Positions 18,898-27,802 of a stretch of DNA of 64,000 bases are shown here, piece by piece. How positions within the stretch are numbered: the first letter of the stretch is position 1; each line of letters opens with the position of its first letter. Origin of the DNA: an uncultured Sphingorhabdus sp. GTDB lineage: Bacteria; Pseudomonadota; Alphaproteobacteria; Sphingomonadales; Sphingomonadaceae. The stretch is taken from the NCBI GenBank assembly GCA_947501885.1, contig CANMXN010000001.1, positions 1,240,001 to 1,304,000 of the forward strand, in the 5' to 3' direction. Position numbers and translations under genes: made by a program. The notes below the pieces were generated by a model, which was given only the letters and a program-made list of their open reading frames with translations, searched no databases and was not told the DNA's origin.

Positions 18898-20016
18898 ATG
18901 AACAAATATTTCCTAGCCAGCCTTTTGGCATCGATTACATTCATCCCTGCATCTGCAAACGCAGCGGAGATTAATAAAACGGCTCCCACGCAGGTTAACA
19001 CTGTTAATCAATTGCTCAATGGAATATCTAATATCGCCATCAATGTAGCATTGGATGAGCAACAGTTACAGCGACGTGATGGCAGACGCGGCAATGCGCG
19101 GCGCGGTGGACGCGGTAATCGCCAAGCGCGCGGTAACAGAGGCAATCGCAGTAGAGAAACACGCGGAACCCGCAATAATCGCCAAGTACGCGGTAATCGT
19201 GAGGTAAGGCAAAGTCGCCGTCAGGCCAATTCTTCCCGTAGAGAAGCACGTCAATCACGCCGTGCAGTGAACCAAAGCCGCCAAAATAGAAACCAAGCAC
19301 GGCGCGATGTAAATAATAGCCGCAGAGATTTGCGCCAAGCACGCCGCAATAATGGCAATGTACAAAATGCGCGTCAAAATGTTAGAAATGATAGAAGAAA
19401 CTTGCGCAATGAACGTCGTAATTTACAGAGCAATCGCGGCGAACTTCGTAATGATCGCCGTCAGGCACGCCGTGACAATCGTCAGTTTAGAAATGATCGC
19501 AGAAACATACGCAATGATCGTGGTTTCCGTGGAGATCGCAGACTATCTAGTCGTAATGATAGAAGGTTTCGTGATGGCCGCAGAGGCGTTCGTAATGACA
19601 GAGGTTTTCGCGGAGACCGCAGAGGTTTTCGAGGCAATAGAGGGTTTCGCAATGGTAAGCGCTTCGCCCGCGGTGATAAATATTTCTTCAAGGGGAAATT
19701 TCACAATCGCTGGAACAGAGGCTGGAGAAGCAATAAGCGCTTTAATTTCCGTTCGCACCGTTCACGCTTTGCCAATAGCTTTCGCTTAGGGCTATATAGG
19801 TCACCATTTCGTAGCCACCGTTACACACGTTTTGGGATAGGCGGTTATTTAGGGTCAGCATTTTTCCACGATAGATATTGGATCAGTAACCCTGGTTTTT
19901 ATAGACTACCCGCAGCTTATGGAGCCTATCGCTGGGTAAGATATTATAATGATGTATTCCTCATCGATACCCGCAGCGGCTTCATCGCGGATGTCGAATA
20001 TGGTTTCTTCTTCTAA
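18898..20016 (+). CDS. RcnB-family periplasmic protein with long Arg/Asn-rich repeat region
   Basis: A 372-residue exported protein; the start at 18898 follows TAAGGAT. After a signal peptide (ending SANAAE), residues about 60-270 are an extreme low-complexity region of Arg, Asn, Gly, Asp and Gln built from short units such as NDRRN, RQARR and RGFRGDRR. The last 45 residues (YRLPAAYGAYRWVRYYNDVFLID ... YGFFF) match the RcnB-type domain (PF11776), named for a nickel/cobalt homeostasis protein. The basic repeat could bind polyanions such as DNA, LPS or polysaccharide; that is inference. A terminator follows. Confidence 0.8.
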   Translation: MNKYFLASLLASITFIPASANAAEINKTAPTQVNTVNQLLNGISNIAINVALDEQQLQRRDGRRGNARRGGRGNRQARGNRGNRSRETRGTRNNRQVRGNREVRQSRRQANSSRREARQSRRAVNQSRQNRNQARRDVNNSRRDLRQARRNNGNVQNARQNVRNDRRNLRNERRNLQSNRGELRNDRRQARRDNRQFRNDRRNIRNDRGFRGDRRLSSRNDRRFRDGRRGVRNDRGFRGDRRGFRGNRGFRNGKRFARGDKYFFKGKFHNRWNRGWRSNKRFNFRSHRSRFANSFRLGLYRSPFRSHRYTRFGIGGYLGSAFFHDRYWISNPGFYRLPAAYGAYRWVRYYNDVFLIDTRSGFIADVEYGFFF

Positions 20017-20038
20017 ATAGAAGATATAATGGATAGAG

Positions 20039-20068
20039 AAGGGCTGAGAATTTTTCTTGGCCCTTTTT
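20039..20068 (+). terminator. Terminator after the RcnB-like gene
   Basis: The stem AAGGGC/GCCCTT with a 15-base loop is followed by TTT. It lies 23 bases past the stop codon. Confidence 0.6.
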
Positions 20069-20154
20069 ATATGCACTTTTGGCTTTCGGGGCTTTATGCT
20101 TGAATTATAAGCTGTTGCATCGCAATATAGATTTATAATTATAGGAGCCGACTC

Positions 20155-21450
20155 ATGCCCAAAATTTCCTACTCCAAGACAATTACAATTCTTATGGCAT
20201 CTGCCGCCGCAATGTTAAACTCATCTGCTCTTGCAGACACCATCGTCATACGTGCGGGTAATGTAATCCTCGATGCTAATGAAGGCAGTATCGGCCCAGC
20301 AGTCATCACGGTGAGCGATGGCCGCATCACAGCCATCGATAGAGGAACAGGGTCAGGCGAATATAAAGCCGATAAAATTATCGATATGCCCAATAAAACA
20401 ATATTACCTGGCCTTATCGACACACATACCCATTTATCAAATAACCCAGGCGGAGATTTTTGGAGACAGGCCGTAGATCCCGTTGAATGGGAGACAATTA
20501 TCGCTACTAAAAACGCTAAAACCACAGTACTTTCAGGGTTTACAACTGTACGCGATGTTGGTTCTTCATCACAGGTTATGCAATCCATAAGACGCGCAAC
20601 CGCTAGCGGCATCATTGATGGACCGCGCATTCAAACTGGTGGTAATAGTCTCGCTATCATTGGCGGTCATGCTGACGTATCGGGCTTCACACCTCATATT
20701 AACGAAGCCCTTGCCACAGGCTTTACATGCACAGGTGCTACCGAATGCGCCGCCACTGTGCGCAAAGCATCAAAAAACGGCGCAGACCTCATTAAGATTA
20801 CTGCGACTGGTGGGGTTTTATCACAGCAAGCCCGCGGTCTGGATCAACATTTCACCAATGCTGAAATGCAATCTATTGCAGACGCAGCGCATGGTTTGGG
20901 CATGAAAGTAGCCGCCCATGCCCACGGCCCGCGCGGTATTGAATCTGCCGCCAATGCAGGCATTGATTCTATCGAGCATTGCACCTTTGCCGATGACAAA
21001 AGCATTGCCGCGATGAAGGCCAATGGCACGGTTTGTGTTCCCACATTATTGGCCTTTATTGGTGTCAAAGAAGGCCTTGGTAAAGGCGTTTATACTGCGC
21101 CCGTGGAAGCAAAAATTCGCCAGACATTAGACAGTCTCGGCAAAGCTCCCGCCGCTATGCATAGGGCTGGCATACCGATAATATTTGGCACCGATAGCGG
21201 CGTTACAAAACATGGCCGCAATGCAGAGGAATTTTCATTGATGGTTGAATATATCGGCTTAACCCCGAGCGAAGCATTATCAAGCGCAACCATTGGTGCC
21301 GCCAAATTAATGGGTTTAGAAAATGAGATCGGCCGCTTAAAAGTTGGCTTTTCAGCGGATATTATCGCCGTCGAAGGCGACCCAATGCGCGATATTGAGA
21401 CATTGGAAAAAGTGGATTGGGTGATGGTACGCGGCCGCATTATCGACTGA
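20155..21450 (+). CDS. Exported amidohydrolase family protein
   Basis: A 431-residue metal-dependent hydrolase with a signal peptide (cleavage near SALADT). The amidohydrolase barrel shows the first metal pair in GLIDTHTHLS, a likely carboxylated lysine in GADLIKITATGG, the later histidines in AAHAHG and IEHCT, and the final aspartate in FGTDSGV. It resembles the imidazolonepropionase-like/Xaa-Pro dipeptidase branch, often periplasmic peptidases in sphingomonads. An AGGAG ribosome site precedes the ATG. The dioxygenase gene starts 4 bases after its stop, suggesting cotranscription. Confidence 0.9.
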   Translation: MPKISYSKTITILMASAAAMLNSSALADTIVIRAGNVILDANEGSIGPAVITVSDGRITAIDRGTGSGEYKADKIIDMPNKTILPGLIDTHTHLSNNPGGDFWRQAVDPVEWETIIATKNAKTTVLSGFTTVRDVGSSSQVMQSIRRATASGIIDGPRIQTGGNSLAIIGGHADVSGFTPHINEALATGFTCTGATECAATVRKASKNGADLIKITATGGVLSQQARGLDQHFTNAEMQSIADAAHGLGMKVAAHAHGPRGIESAANAGIDSIEHCTFADDKSIAAMKANGTVCVPTLLAFIGVKEGLGKGVYTAPVEAKIRQTLDSLGKAPAAMHRAGIPIIFGTDSGVTKHGRNAEEFSLMVEYIGLTPSEALSSATIGAAKLMGLENEIGRLKVGFSADIIAVEGDPMRDIETLEKVDWVMVRGRIID

Positions 21451-21454
21451 GTAA

Positions 21455-22126
21455 ATGAATATGAGTATTGACCCCTATAACAATCCAAAACTATTAGCAC
21501 GCCAAGGAAAAGAAGGCGTCAAGACATTAAAAGCCAATCCATTGGTGCAGCATGTACCCAATGAACATATTGAGTTTTATGTATGGCAAAACTTTTTGTC
21601 ACCAGAAGATTGCAAAAAACTAATCATCCTTATCGATAAAGGTTCCGTGCCCTCCACCCTCTATAAAGGCACTGCAGAGGCCGGGTTTCGTACCAGCTCT
21701 AGCTGCAATATGGACCCCCATGATCCATTTATCATAAATCTTGATAATAGGATTAGCAAAGCCATTGGCATGAAACCCAAACATTCAGAAACTATCCAAG
21801 GACAGCGCTATAAAGAAGGGCAGCAGTTTAAAGCGCATCATGACTTTTTCCACACCAGTGCCGACTATTGGCAACAAGAACGCACCAATGGCGGACAGCG
21901 CAGTTGGACAACGATGGTGTTTCTCAACAATGTTGAAGAAGGCGGCACCACCGAATTTCCCAATGCACGATTAGGTGTTCGTCCGCTTGCGGGTATGCTG
22001 CTCGCATGGAATAATATGACACCCAAGGGCAATCCTAATTATAACACGCTGCACACTGGTATGCCCGTTATTAAAGGCACAAAATATATCATCACCAAAT
22101 GGTTCCGCCAAAACAAATGGGGATAA
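21455..22126 (+). CDS. 2-oxoglutarate/Fe(II)-dependent prolyl 4-hydroxylase-like dioxygenase
   Basis: The 223-residue protein resembles the P4Hc domain. Iron ligands are the His and Asp of FKAHHDFF near 130 and the His of YNTLHTGMPV near 203; the Lys in VIKGTKYIITKWF should bind 2-oxoglutarate. VFLNNVEEGGTTEFPN is the characteristic strand. Bacterial members hydroxylate proline in target proteins or peptides; the target is unknown. It follows the amidohydrolase almost without gap. Confidence 0.9.
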   Translation: MNMSIDPYNNPKLLARQGKEGVKTLKANPLVQHVPNEHIEFYVWQNFLSPEDCKKLIILIDKGSVPSTLYKGTAEAGFRTSSSCNMDPHDPFIINLDNRISKAIGMKPKHSETIQGQRYKEGQQFKAHHDFFHTSADYWQQERTNGGQRSWTTMVFLNNVEEGGTTEFPNARLGVRPLAGMLLAWNNMTPKGNPNYNTLHTGMPVIKGTKYIITKWFRQNKWG

Positions 22127-22152
22127 TTGCGATATATTGTGATTATATTCGC

Positions 22153-22175
22153 CGATAGAGCATAGACGTCTATCG
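22153..22175. terminator. Stem-loop after the dioxygenase gene
   Basis: CGATAGA and TCTATCG pair across a 9-base loop, 26 bases past the dioxygenase stop. No U-tract follows, so this may be a processing or regulatory hairpin rather than a terminator. Confidence 0.35.
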
Positions 22176-22241
22176 AAACATAATAGGTTCAGAACATATA
22201 ATATTGAACAATGGTTGCAACATTATCTAAAGGAACTTGCA

Positions 22242-24044
22242 ATGAAACTACGCACTATATTATGGCTCGGGGCCATAGCATCCATCGGCACGATACACCC
22301 TGCTTATGCCAATGCACAACAAGAAGCCGTGCAAAGCGAAGATATGAAATTGCGGGCTTTATTTGCCGCCGATGATGAAGCGACGCTAAAACGTAATCCT
22401 TTAAATGCCTTATTTCGCGGTGATTTGCGTTATGCAGATCAATTGGGAGATTTTATTAGCGATGAATATTTTGCGAAAGAAAAAGCCGCCGCAGAAGAAA
22501 ATCTTATCGCCTTAAACGCAATTGATCGCAGCAAATTGGGCAGTGTAGAAGCCATCGCTTATGATGTATTCAAGCGCACACAGATGAATGCCATCAAAGG
22601 CCTGTCTGATGAAATATTAGATTTAACAGTCGTGCGTCCCGTCAATCATTTTACGGGTCTCCATACATTTTATCCTACATTTAGCAGCGGTAAAGGTATT
22701 GCGCCCTTTAAAACAAAAACAGATTATGACAATAATTTGAAACGTCACAAACGCTTTATAGAATTGATTGATGCCAGCATCGTACGGTTCCGCGAAGGCA
22801 TGGATTCGGGTGTGCTTGAAACCGAACTCACCATCAAAAATGTTATCGAACAATTGAATACGCAGCTTGCCCAAAGCGTTGAAACATCACCCTATTATGG
22901 ACCTGTCACCAATTTCCCCGAAACTATTTCTGAGACGGATAAAACACGCTTAACAAAAGAATATAGCGCCATCATTAGCGAGGGAATTTACCCAGCCTAT
23001 GAACGTTTGCGTAATTTTCTGCGCGATGAATATTTACCTGTTGCACGCAAAGGCGTTGGCCTCTCCTATATGAAAGGCGGTGACATATTATATGAATATT
23101 TGATCGAACAAACCACAACATTGCCATTAAAGGCCGATGATATTCATAATATTGGTTTGAGCGAAGTCGCACGGATCACCGCCAATATGGAAGAGATTAA
23201 AAAGGAAGTTGGTTTTGAGGGAACGCTCAAAGAATTTTTTAATCACATCCGTACCGATGATCAATTTAAACCGAAATCACGCGAAGGTTTGACCCAACGT
23301 TATTATGATGTTGGTAAATTGGTGGATGCAAAAATATCCGAACAATTTAAAGTCTTACCGAAATCAGGTTTGGAAATTAAACCCTATGAACCATTTCGTG
23401 AGAAATTTTCTGCCGGTGGATCCTATCAGCCTGGTACACCCGATGGGTCGCGCGCGGGTACATTCTATTTCAATGCCTATGACTTACCCAGCCGCACCAC
23501 GCCTGGCATCACTACCCTCTATTTACACGAAGGGGCACCAGGGCATCATTTTCAAATCAGCCTCGCCCAAGAAAATGAAGCATTACCTGCCTTCATGCGC
23601 TTTGGTGGTAACACCGCTTATGTCGAAGGATGGGCGCTCTATGCCGAAACATTGGGATATGATATGCAATTGCTAGATGATCCCTATCAGCGCTTTGGAC
23701 AATTGGATGATGAAATGCTCCGCGCGATGCGCTTGGTTGTTGATACAGGTCTGCACAGCAAAAAATGGACCCGCGAACAAGCCATCCAATATATGTTAGA
23801 CAATAGCAGCATGGGCGAAACGCCAGCAACATCAGAGGTCGAGCGTTACATCGCGATACCAAGCCAAGCCCTTGCCTATAAAATTGGCGCGCTCACCATC
23901 CAACGCCTCAAAAAAGAAGCGCAAGATACATTGGGTGATAAATTCGACGTGCGCGAATTTCACGATCAAGTGTTGGGTACGGGCGCGCTGCCATTATCTG
24001 TGCTAGAGAGCAAAATTCGTAATTGGGTGACAACACAACAATAA
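22242..24044 (+). CDS. DUF885 family exported protein (putative metallopeptidase)
   Basis: A 600-residue exported protein of the DUF885 family, whose members look like zinc carboxypeptidase-type enzymes. The start at 22242 follows AAAGGAAC; the signal peptide ends near AYANA. The metal site is visible in TTLYLHEGAPGHHFQ (HExxxHH-like), followed by AYVEGWALYAE with a further likely Glu ligand. RLVVDTGLH and SQALAYKIG are also family patterns. Length is typical. The next gene overlaps its stop codon, so translation is coupled. Confidence 0.9.
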   Translation: MKLRTILWLGAIASIGTIHPAYANAQQEAVQSEDMKLRALFAADDEATLKRNPLNALFRGDLRYADQLGDFISDEYFAKEKAAAEENLIALNAIDRSKLGSVEAIAYDVFKRTQMNAIKGLSDEILDLTVVRPVNHFTGLHTFYPTFSSGKGIAPFKTKTDYDNNLKRHKRFIELIDASIVRFREGMDSGVLETELTIKNVIEQLNTQLAQSVETSPYYGPVTNFPETISETDKTRLTKEYSAIISEGIYPAYERLRNFLRDEYLPVARKGVGLSYMKGGDILYEYLIEQTTTLPLKADDIHNIGLSEVARITANMEEIKKEVGFEGTLKEFFNHIRTDDQFKPKSREGLTQRYYDVGKLVDAKISEQFKVLPKSGLEIKPYEPFREKFSAGGSYQPGTPDGSRAGTFYFNAYDLPSRTTPGITTLYLHEGAPGHHFQISLAQENEALPAFMRFGGNTAYVEGWALYAETLGYDMQLLDDPYQRFGQLDDEMLRAMRLVVDTGLHSKKWTREQAIQYMLDNSSMGETPATSEVERYIAIPSQALAYKIGALTIQRLKKEAQDTLGDKFDVREFHDQVLGTGALPLSVLESKIRNWVTTQQ

Positions 24045-24682
24045 TGCATGCCACCCTCTATCACATACCTATGACCTGTTCCCTGAGCGTGCGCATCGCC
24101 GCCGCTTTCGGGGATGTGCCGCTGCATATCATCCAAGCCGACACGCTAGGCCGCGATGCCTATCAAGCCATTAATCCATTGGGCCAAGTCTGCACCCTGA
24201 TTACCCCCGATGGCGAGACCATCACTGAGACCAGTGCCGCGCTTATGTGGGTGCAATCACAATCGACCGATGATGCTTTTCGCCGCGAACCCAAGGATGC
24301 GGATTATTATCAACTCATCCGCTGGATAGGATTCGTCGCCACAGAGATTCACAAGCAAATTTACCGCATGGTATTTTACGATGAATTGGACGATGGCAGC
24401 AAAGATAATATTCGCGCCTTAGCGCCAGCGCGTTTTGGGTTGCTCGATGAACATTTAACGGAGCGTAAATTTCTGCTTGGCGATCATATCAGCGCTGCCG
24501 ATGCTTATCTGTGTTGGGCGATGCGTTTGGCGGAACGTGCAGGGCTTGATCCCGCTCCTTATCAGCATCTCAATAGCTATGCGCAGCGCGTCCACGCTAT
24601 TCCTACCATTGATGCTACCCTCGCCGATGATTGGGCCAGAAAGCAGGCAGAGATGCGCAAGAAAGAAAAGATGCACAAGTAG
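24044..24682 (+). CDS. Glutathione S-transferase family protein
   Basis: A 212-residue GST-like protein. The thioredoxin-fold N-terminal domain (about 1-78) starts LYHIPMTCSLSVRIAAAF, with Ser/Cys at the glutathione-activating place, and has NPLGQVCTLITPDG and ETSAALMWV. The C-terminal helical domain (about 85-200) has LLDEHLTERKFLLGDHISAADAYLCWAM. The ATG overlaps the stop of the DUF885 gene (TAATG). The C-terminal tail (RKQAEMRKKEKMHK) is unusually basic. Substrate unknown. Confidence 0.88.
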   Translation: MHATLYHIPMTCSLSVRIAAAFGDVPLHIIQADTLGRDAYQAINPLGQVCTLITPDGETITETSAALMWVQSQSTDDAFRREPKDADYYQLIRWIGFVATEIHKQIYRMVFYDELDDGSKDNIRALAPARFGLLDEHLTERKFLLGDHISAADAYLCWAMRLAERAGLDPAPYQHLNSYAQRVHAIPTIDATLADDWARKQAEMRKKEKMHK

Positions 24683-24723
24683 TAAGATATGCGCCAGTAG
24701 GAAGATATACCGAACTAACAAAC

Positions 24724-24801
24724 GTCATTGCGAGGAACGAAGCAATCTATTACGATTACCGTGCATCACACTCTGGATTGCCGCGCTCCGCTCGCAATGA
24801 C
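24724..24801. repeat. Palindromic dispersed repeat, GTCATTGCGAG type
   Basis: The outer arms GTCATTGCGAG and CTCGCAATGAC are perfect inverted repeats, and inner parts (AAGCAATC ... GATTGCCG) also pair. The RNA would form one long imperfect hairpin. This looks like a dispersed intergenic REP/MITE-like element seen in several proteobacterial genomes. Only one copy was seen in this window. Confidence 0.8.
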
Positions 24802-24845
24802 AAATTTAATAAGATAAACAAGAAATCGTCATGTAAACCCATCAC

Positions 24846-24871
24846 CATCATGCGGAACTTGCTTCAGTATA
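24846..24871. repeat. Degenerate partial copy of the GTCATGCTGAAC-type repeat
   Basis: CATCATGCGGAACTTGCTTCAGTAT-like sequence resembles the left arm of the next element (24884-24908) with a few changes. It has no matching right arm of its own. Confidence 0.55.
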
Positions 24872-24883
24872 CAATCAAAACAA

Positions 24884-24965
24884 ACGTCATGCTGAACTCG
24901 TTTCAGTATAACAAAAATCCAACAATTCCCGCATAGGGGTATCCTAAAATAAATTCAGGATGACG
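24884..24965. repeat. Palindromic dispersed repeat, CGTCATGCTGAAC type
   Basis: The left arm CGTCATGCTGAACTCGTTTC and the right arm ending AAATTCAGGATGACG are imperfect inverted repeats about 40 bases apart. It is a different family from the element 80 bases upstream. Together the elements fill most of the 348-base gap between the GST and argE genes; I see no gene there. Confidence 0.7.
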
Positions 24966-25030
24966 AATGAGGATAGGGTAACGAATAGATTCACCTTCCC
25001 AACGCACCGAATAATCCCTAATATCGCCGC

Positions 25031-26230
25031 ATGAACGCATCCCCACAAAAAAACGATATTTTGGCACATGCGCTCGATATATTATCGACGCTCATCGCCT
25101 TTGACACGACATCGCGCCACAGCAATTTAGAGCTGATAAAATGGGTCGAGGACTATCTCTCTTCGCACGGCGTAGCATCGCAGCGCGTCCCCAATGCCGA
25201 TGGAAATAAGGCCAATTTATTCGCCAGTATCGGTGCATCAGACACCCCTTCACAGGTCGAGGGAGGCATCATCCTATCAGGGCATAGCGATGTTGTTCCC
25301 GTCGATGGGCAAGACTGGAACAGCGATCCTTTCACCCTAACTACTGACCAGCATCAGGGCCAAGACGCGCTCTATGGGCGGGGTACATGCGATATGAAGG
25401 CTTTTATCGCATTGGCTCTAGCGGCGGTTGAGCACTTCACATCATGCAGCAAACCCGTGCATCTGGCGATCAGCTATGACGAAGAAGTGGGCTGTCAAGG
25501 CGCCCCTGAAATGATTGCGAGAATGGCGCACAATATCGCCGCACCGCGCGCTGCCATCATTGGTGAGCCGAGTATGATGAAGGTGATTAATGGGCATAAG
25601 GGCATAGCGCTCTATGAGGTCGAAGTAACGGGCCACGAAGCGCATAGCAGCCTGACGCATCTGGGTATTTCGGCCAATATGGTGGCGGTGGAGTTGATGC
25701 ATGATCTTGCTGTTTTAGCACGGAAATTATGGGAAAAGGCCGATCCGCAATCACCATTCATACCGCCGCATGCGACGCTGACTATTGGCGAGATTCATGG
25801 CGGAACGGTATCCAATATTTTGGCCCGGCACTGCAAATTTATCTTTGATTTGCGCTGTCCCCCTGGCCAAGATGCGGACAAAATTATCACGCCTTTCAAG
25901 GTTAAAATTGATGCCCTCAATAGCGAACTTAACGCCGCATTTGACGGTACAGGCGTCACCATGAAACGCCACAGCAACGCCCCCGCTCTCGCCCCAACAG
26001 CAGGCGCAGATATAGAGAATTTCGTGCGCGCTTTAACGGGCGATAATGGCGATAGCGGCGTGGTTTCCTATGCGACCGAAGGCGGACAATTTGCCGCAGC
26101 AGGCTTTCCAACAGTTATCTGCGGCCCTGGCTCTATTGAACAAGCGCACCAACCCAATGAATATATTCTATTAAGCGAGATGGAAAAGGGTGCAGCCTTT
26201 ATGGAGCGGCTTGCGCAAGCACAATCATAA
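25031..26230 (+). CDS. argE: Acetylornithine deacetylase ArgE (M20 family)
   Basis: ArgE removes acetyl from N-acetylornithine in arginine synthesis. The 399-residue M20 metalloprotein has the first zinc motif LSGHSDVVPVDGQDWNSDPF, the bridging Asp in YGRGTCDMKAF, the catalytic Glu pair in SYDEEVGCQGAP, and later GEPSMMKVINGHKG and the dimerisation domain with GHEAHSS. The order fits ArgE rather than DapE. No clear ribosome site precedes the ATG. Confidence 0.9.
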   Translation: MNASPQKNDILAHALDILSTLIAFDTTSRHSNLELIKWVEDYLSSHGVASQRVPNADGNKANLFASIGASDTPSQVEGGIILSGHSDVVPVDGQDWNSDPFTLTTDQHQGQDALYGRGTCDMKAFIALALAAVEHFTSCSKPVHLAISYDEEVGCQGAPEMIARMAHNIAAPRAAIIGEPSMMKVINGHKGIALYEVEVTGHEAHSSLTHLGISANMVAVELMHDLAVLARKLWEKADPQSPFIPPHATLTIGEIHGGTVSNILARHCKFIFDLRCPPGQDADKIITPFKVKIDALNSELNAAFDGTGVTMKRHSNAPALAPTAGADIENFVRALTGDNGDSGVVSYATEGGQFAAAGFPTVICGPGSIEQAHQPNEYILLSEMEKGAAFMERLAQAQS

Positions 26231-26312
26231 CAGCCCATTTAGACCGATGCCCTAGCGCATTTGGCAAGCGCTATATTTTGCGATATATAGCCATGATGAG
26301 AGAGAAATTATC

Positions 26313-27377
26313 ATGCCATCGGTAAAGGCCGCACGCCCATTGGAGATATTCGACAAAGCAGTTTGGCAGCGCCTCACCCATGTGTCAGGCGTACGCGGAA
26401 TATGGCTTGTGATGCACGCATGGCTTATGGTTGCAATATTATCAGGCAGCGCAGCTTTGCTCTGGCAATGGCACTGGCTTGCAGGGTTAATCGCAGCGCC
26501 AATTACCATATTAGCCGTTGGCGCACGGCAGCTTGGCCTCTCAATATTGATGCATGAAGCGGCCCATGGTTTGCTGCATCCCAATCGCAAAATTAATAAT
26601 TTTATGGGCCAATGGCTCACGGGGGCATCGACGGGTAGCGATTTGCACGCTTATCGCAGCTATCATTTGACGCACCATCGTTTTACCCAGCAAGCAGAAG
26701 ATCCTGATCTTGCTCTATCAGCTCCCTTCCCTACCAGCACAGCCAGTATGAAACGTAAGATTATCCGAGATTTAACAGGGCAGACTTTCTTTAAACAGCG
26801 CAGCCATCAATTCGCCAAGGCATGGCAAGGATTAATAGCGATGCTGCGCAGTGAGAGCGATATTGAGGGCACTCCGCGTGATACCAGCGCTGGCCGCGCA
26901 CTCAATAATAGCGCACGCGCTGGCATTGGCCCACCCGAAACCAGCATCGAAGGTGCCATCATCACCGCCAAAACCGTAGGACGATTTTTAGCTGTACAAT
27001 TGGCACTCCTCATCATCAGCCTCATGACATTGGGTGTCATACCCTTTCTGATTTGGATAATGGCGCTGGCAACCAGCTTTCAAATGGTGCTACGCATTCG
27101 TAATATTGCCGAACATGCCTGCACCGAGGTAGGTAGCGATGATCCATTTAGCCATGCGCGCACAACATATGCCAACTGGGCAGAGCGCATGTTTATCGCG
27201 CCTTATTGGGTCAATTATCATTGCGAACATCATCTCTTCATGGGCGTGCCATGCTATCATTTGCCCAAAGCTCATACGCATCTAATCGCCAATGGTTATG
27301 GTGAAAATATGACAATAGCGCATGGCTATACATCGGTTATGCAGAGCATCACAGCATCGCCACAACCATCAACATAA
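26313..27377 (+). CDS. Membrane fatty acid desaturase family protein
   Basis: A 354-residue integral membrane di-iron enzyme. The three histidine boxes are clear: HEAAH near 90, HLTHHRF near 120, and HCEHHLF near 305, with hydrophobic segments between them (about 40-75, 220-255). Family members introduce double bonds or hydroxyl groups into acyl chains or carotenoids; the substrate is not predictable here. The stretch from about 165 to 215 (SESDIEGTPRDTSAGRALNNS) is longer and more polar than usual between the boxes. Confidence 0.85.
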   Translation: MPSVKAARPLEIFDKAVWQRLTHVSGVRGIWLVMHAWLMVAILSGSAALLWQWHWLAGLIAAPITILAVGARQLGLSILMHEAAHGLLHPNRKINNFMGQWLTGASTGSDLHAYRSYHLTHHRFTQQAEDPDLALSAPFPTSTASMKRKIIRDLTGQTFFKQRSHQFAKAWQGLIAMLRSESDIEGTPRDTSAGRALNNSARAGIGPPETSIEGAIITAKTVGRFLAVQLALLIISLMTLGVIPFLIWIMALATSFQMVLRIRNIAEHACTEVGSDDPFSHARTTYANWAERMFIAPYWVNYHCEHHLFMGVPCYHLPKAHTHLIANGYGENMTIAHGYTSVMQSITASPQPST

Positions 27378-27382
27378 GATAG

Positions 27383-27742
27383 TCACAACGGCATATTGAG
27401 TTTGATTTTTAAGCCTATAGGGTTGAATGTACCGCGCATCGGCCACCAATCAGGGGTAAGCTTTATTTCGGTAGAGAAAACCTCTGGTGCCTCTGGTTCT
27501 TTTATCTCAACCTCATCTTCATTTGATCTTATATTTTTACAACAAGACAATAATATTGGCTTTGCATTACTTTGATCATCGAGCCTAACCATAATTATGG
27601 GATTAATGATCTTAGGCAAATCTATCGCGGTTTCTTCTAACTTTGGTTGATAAGACTTCATCCCCTCAAGCGATGCTATATCACTTGGTGCACTGCACAT
27701 AAATGCGGACATGCAAATCATTAAAGAAGACTGTAAAACCAT
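27383..27742 (-). CDS. Small secreted hypothetical protein
   Basis: A 119-residue frame with a plausible signal peptide (MVLQSSLMICMSAFMCSAPS) and a mature part with LPKIINPIIMVRLDD, a Cys pair (LLSCCKN), an acidic linker (NEDEVEIKEPEAPE) and FNPIGLKIKLNM. GGGAT lies just upstream of the ATG. It is convergent with the desaturase (5-base gap). No homologous family recognised; real but unsure. Confidence 0.5.
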   Translation of the reverse strand: MVLQSSLMICMSAFMCSAPSDIASLEGMKSYQPKLEETAIDLPKIINPIIMVRLDDQSNAKPILLSCCKNIRSNEDEVEIKEPEAPEVFSTEIKLTPDWWPMRGTFNPIGLKIKLNMPL

Positions 27743-27802
27743 AAATCCCGCATAGGAGATAATATTTAATATTATCCTAAAGAATGGATAAATATTGATA
27801 GT

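Noticed and set aside
19070-19660. Possible CRISPR or tandem repeat array
   Set aside because: The repeats are irregular, short and stay in the reading frame of the Arg/Asn-rich RcnB-like protein; there are no unique spacers of constant length.
19352-19789. 145-codon frame within the RcnB-like gene
   Set aside because: It is an out-of-frame shadow of a low-complexity region; composition is repetitive and the RcnB frame is clearly the coding one.
24631-24936. 101-codon frame across the GST 3' end and intergenic repeats
   Set aside because: It runs through palindromic repeats and part of the GST gene, has no good start and no protein-like pattern.
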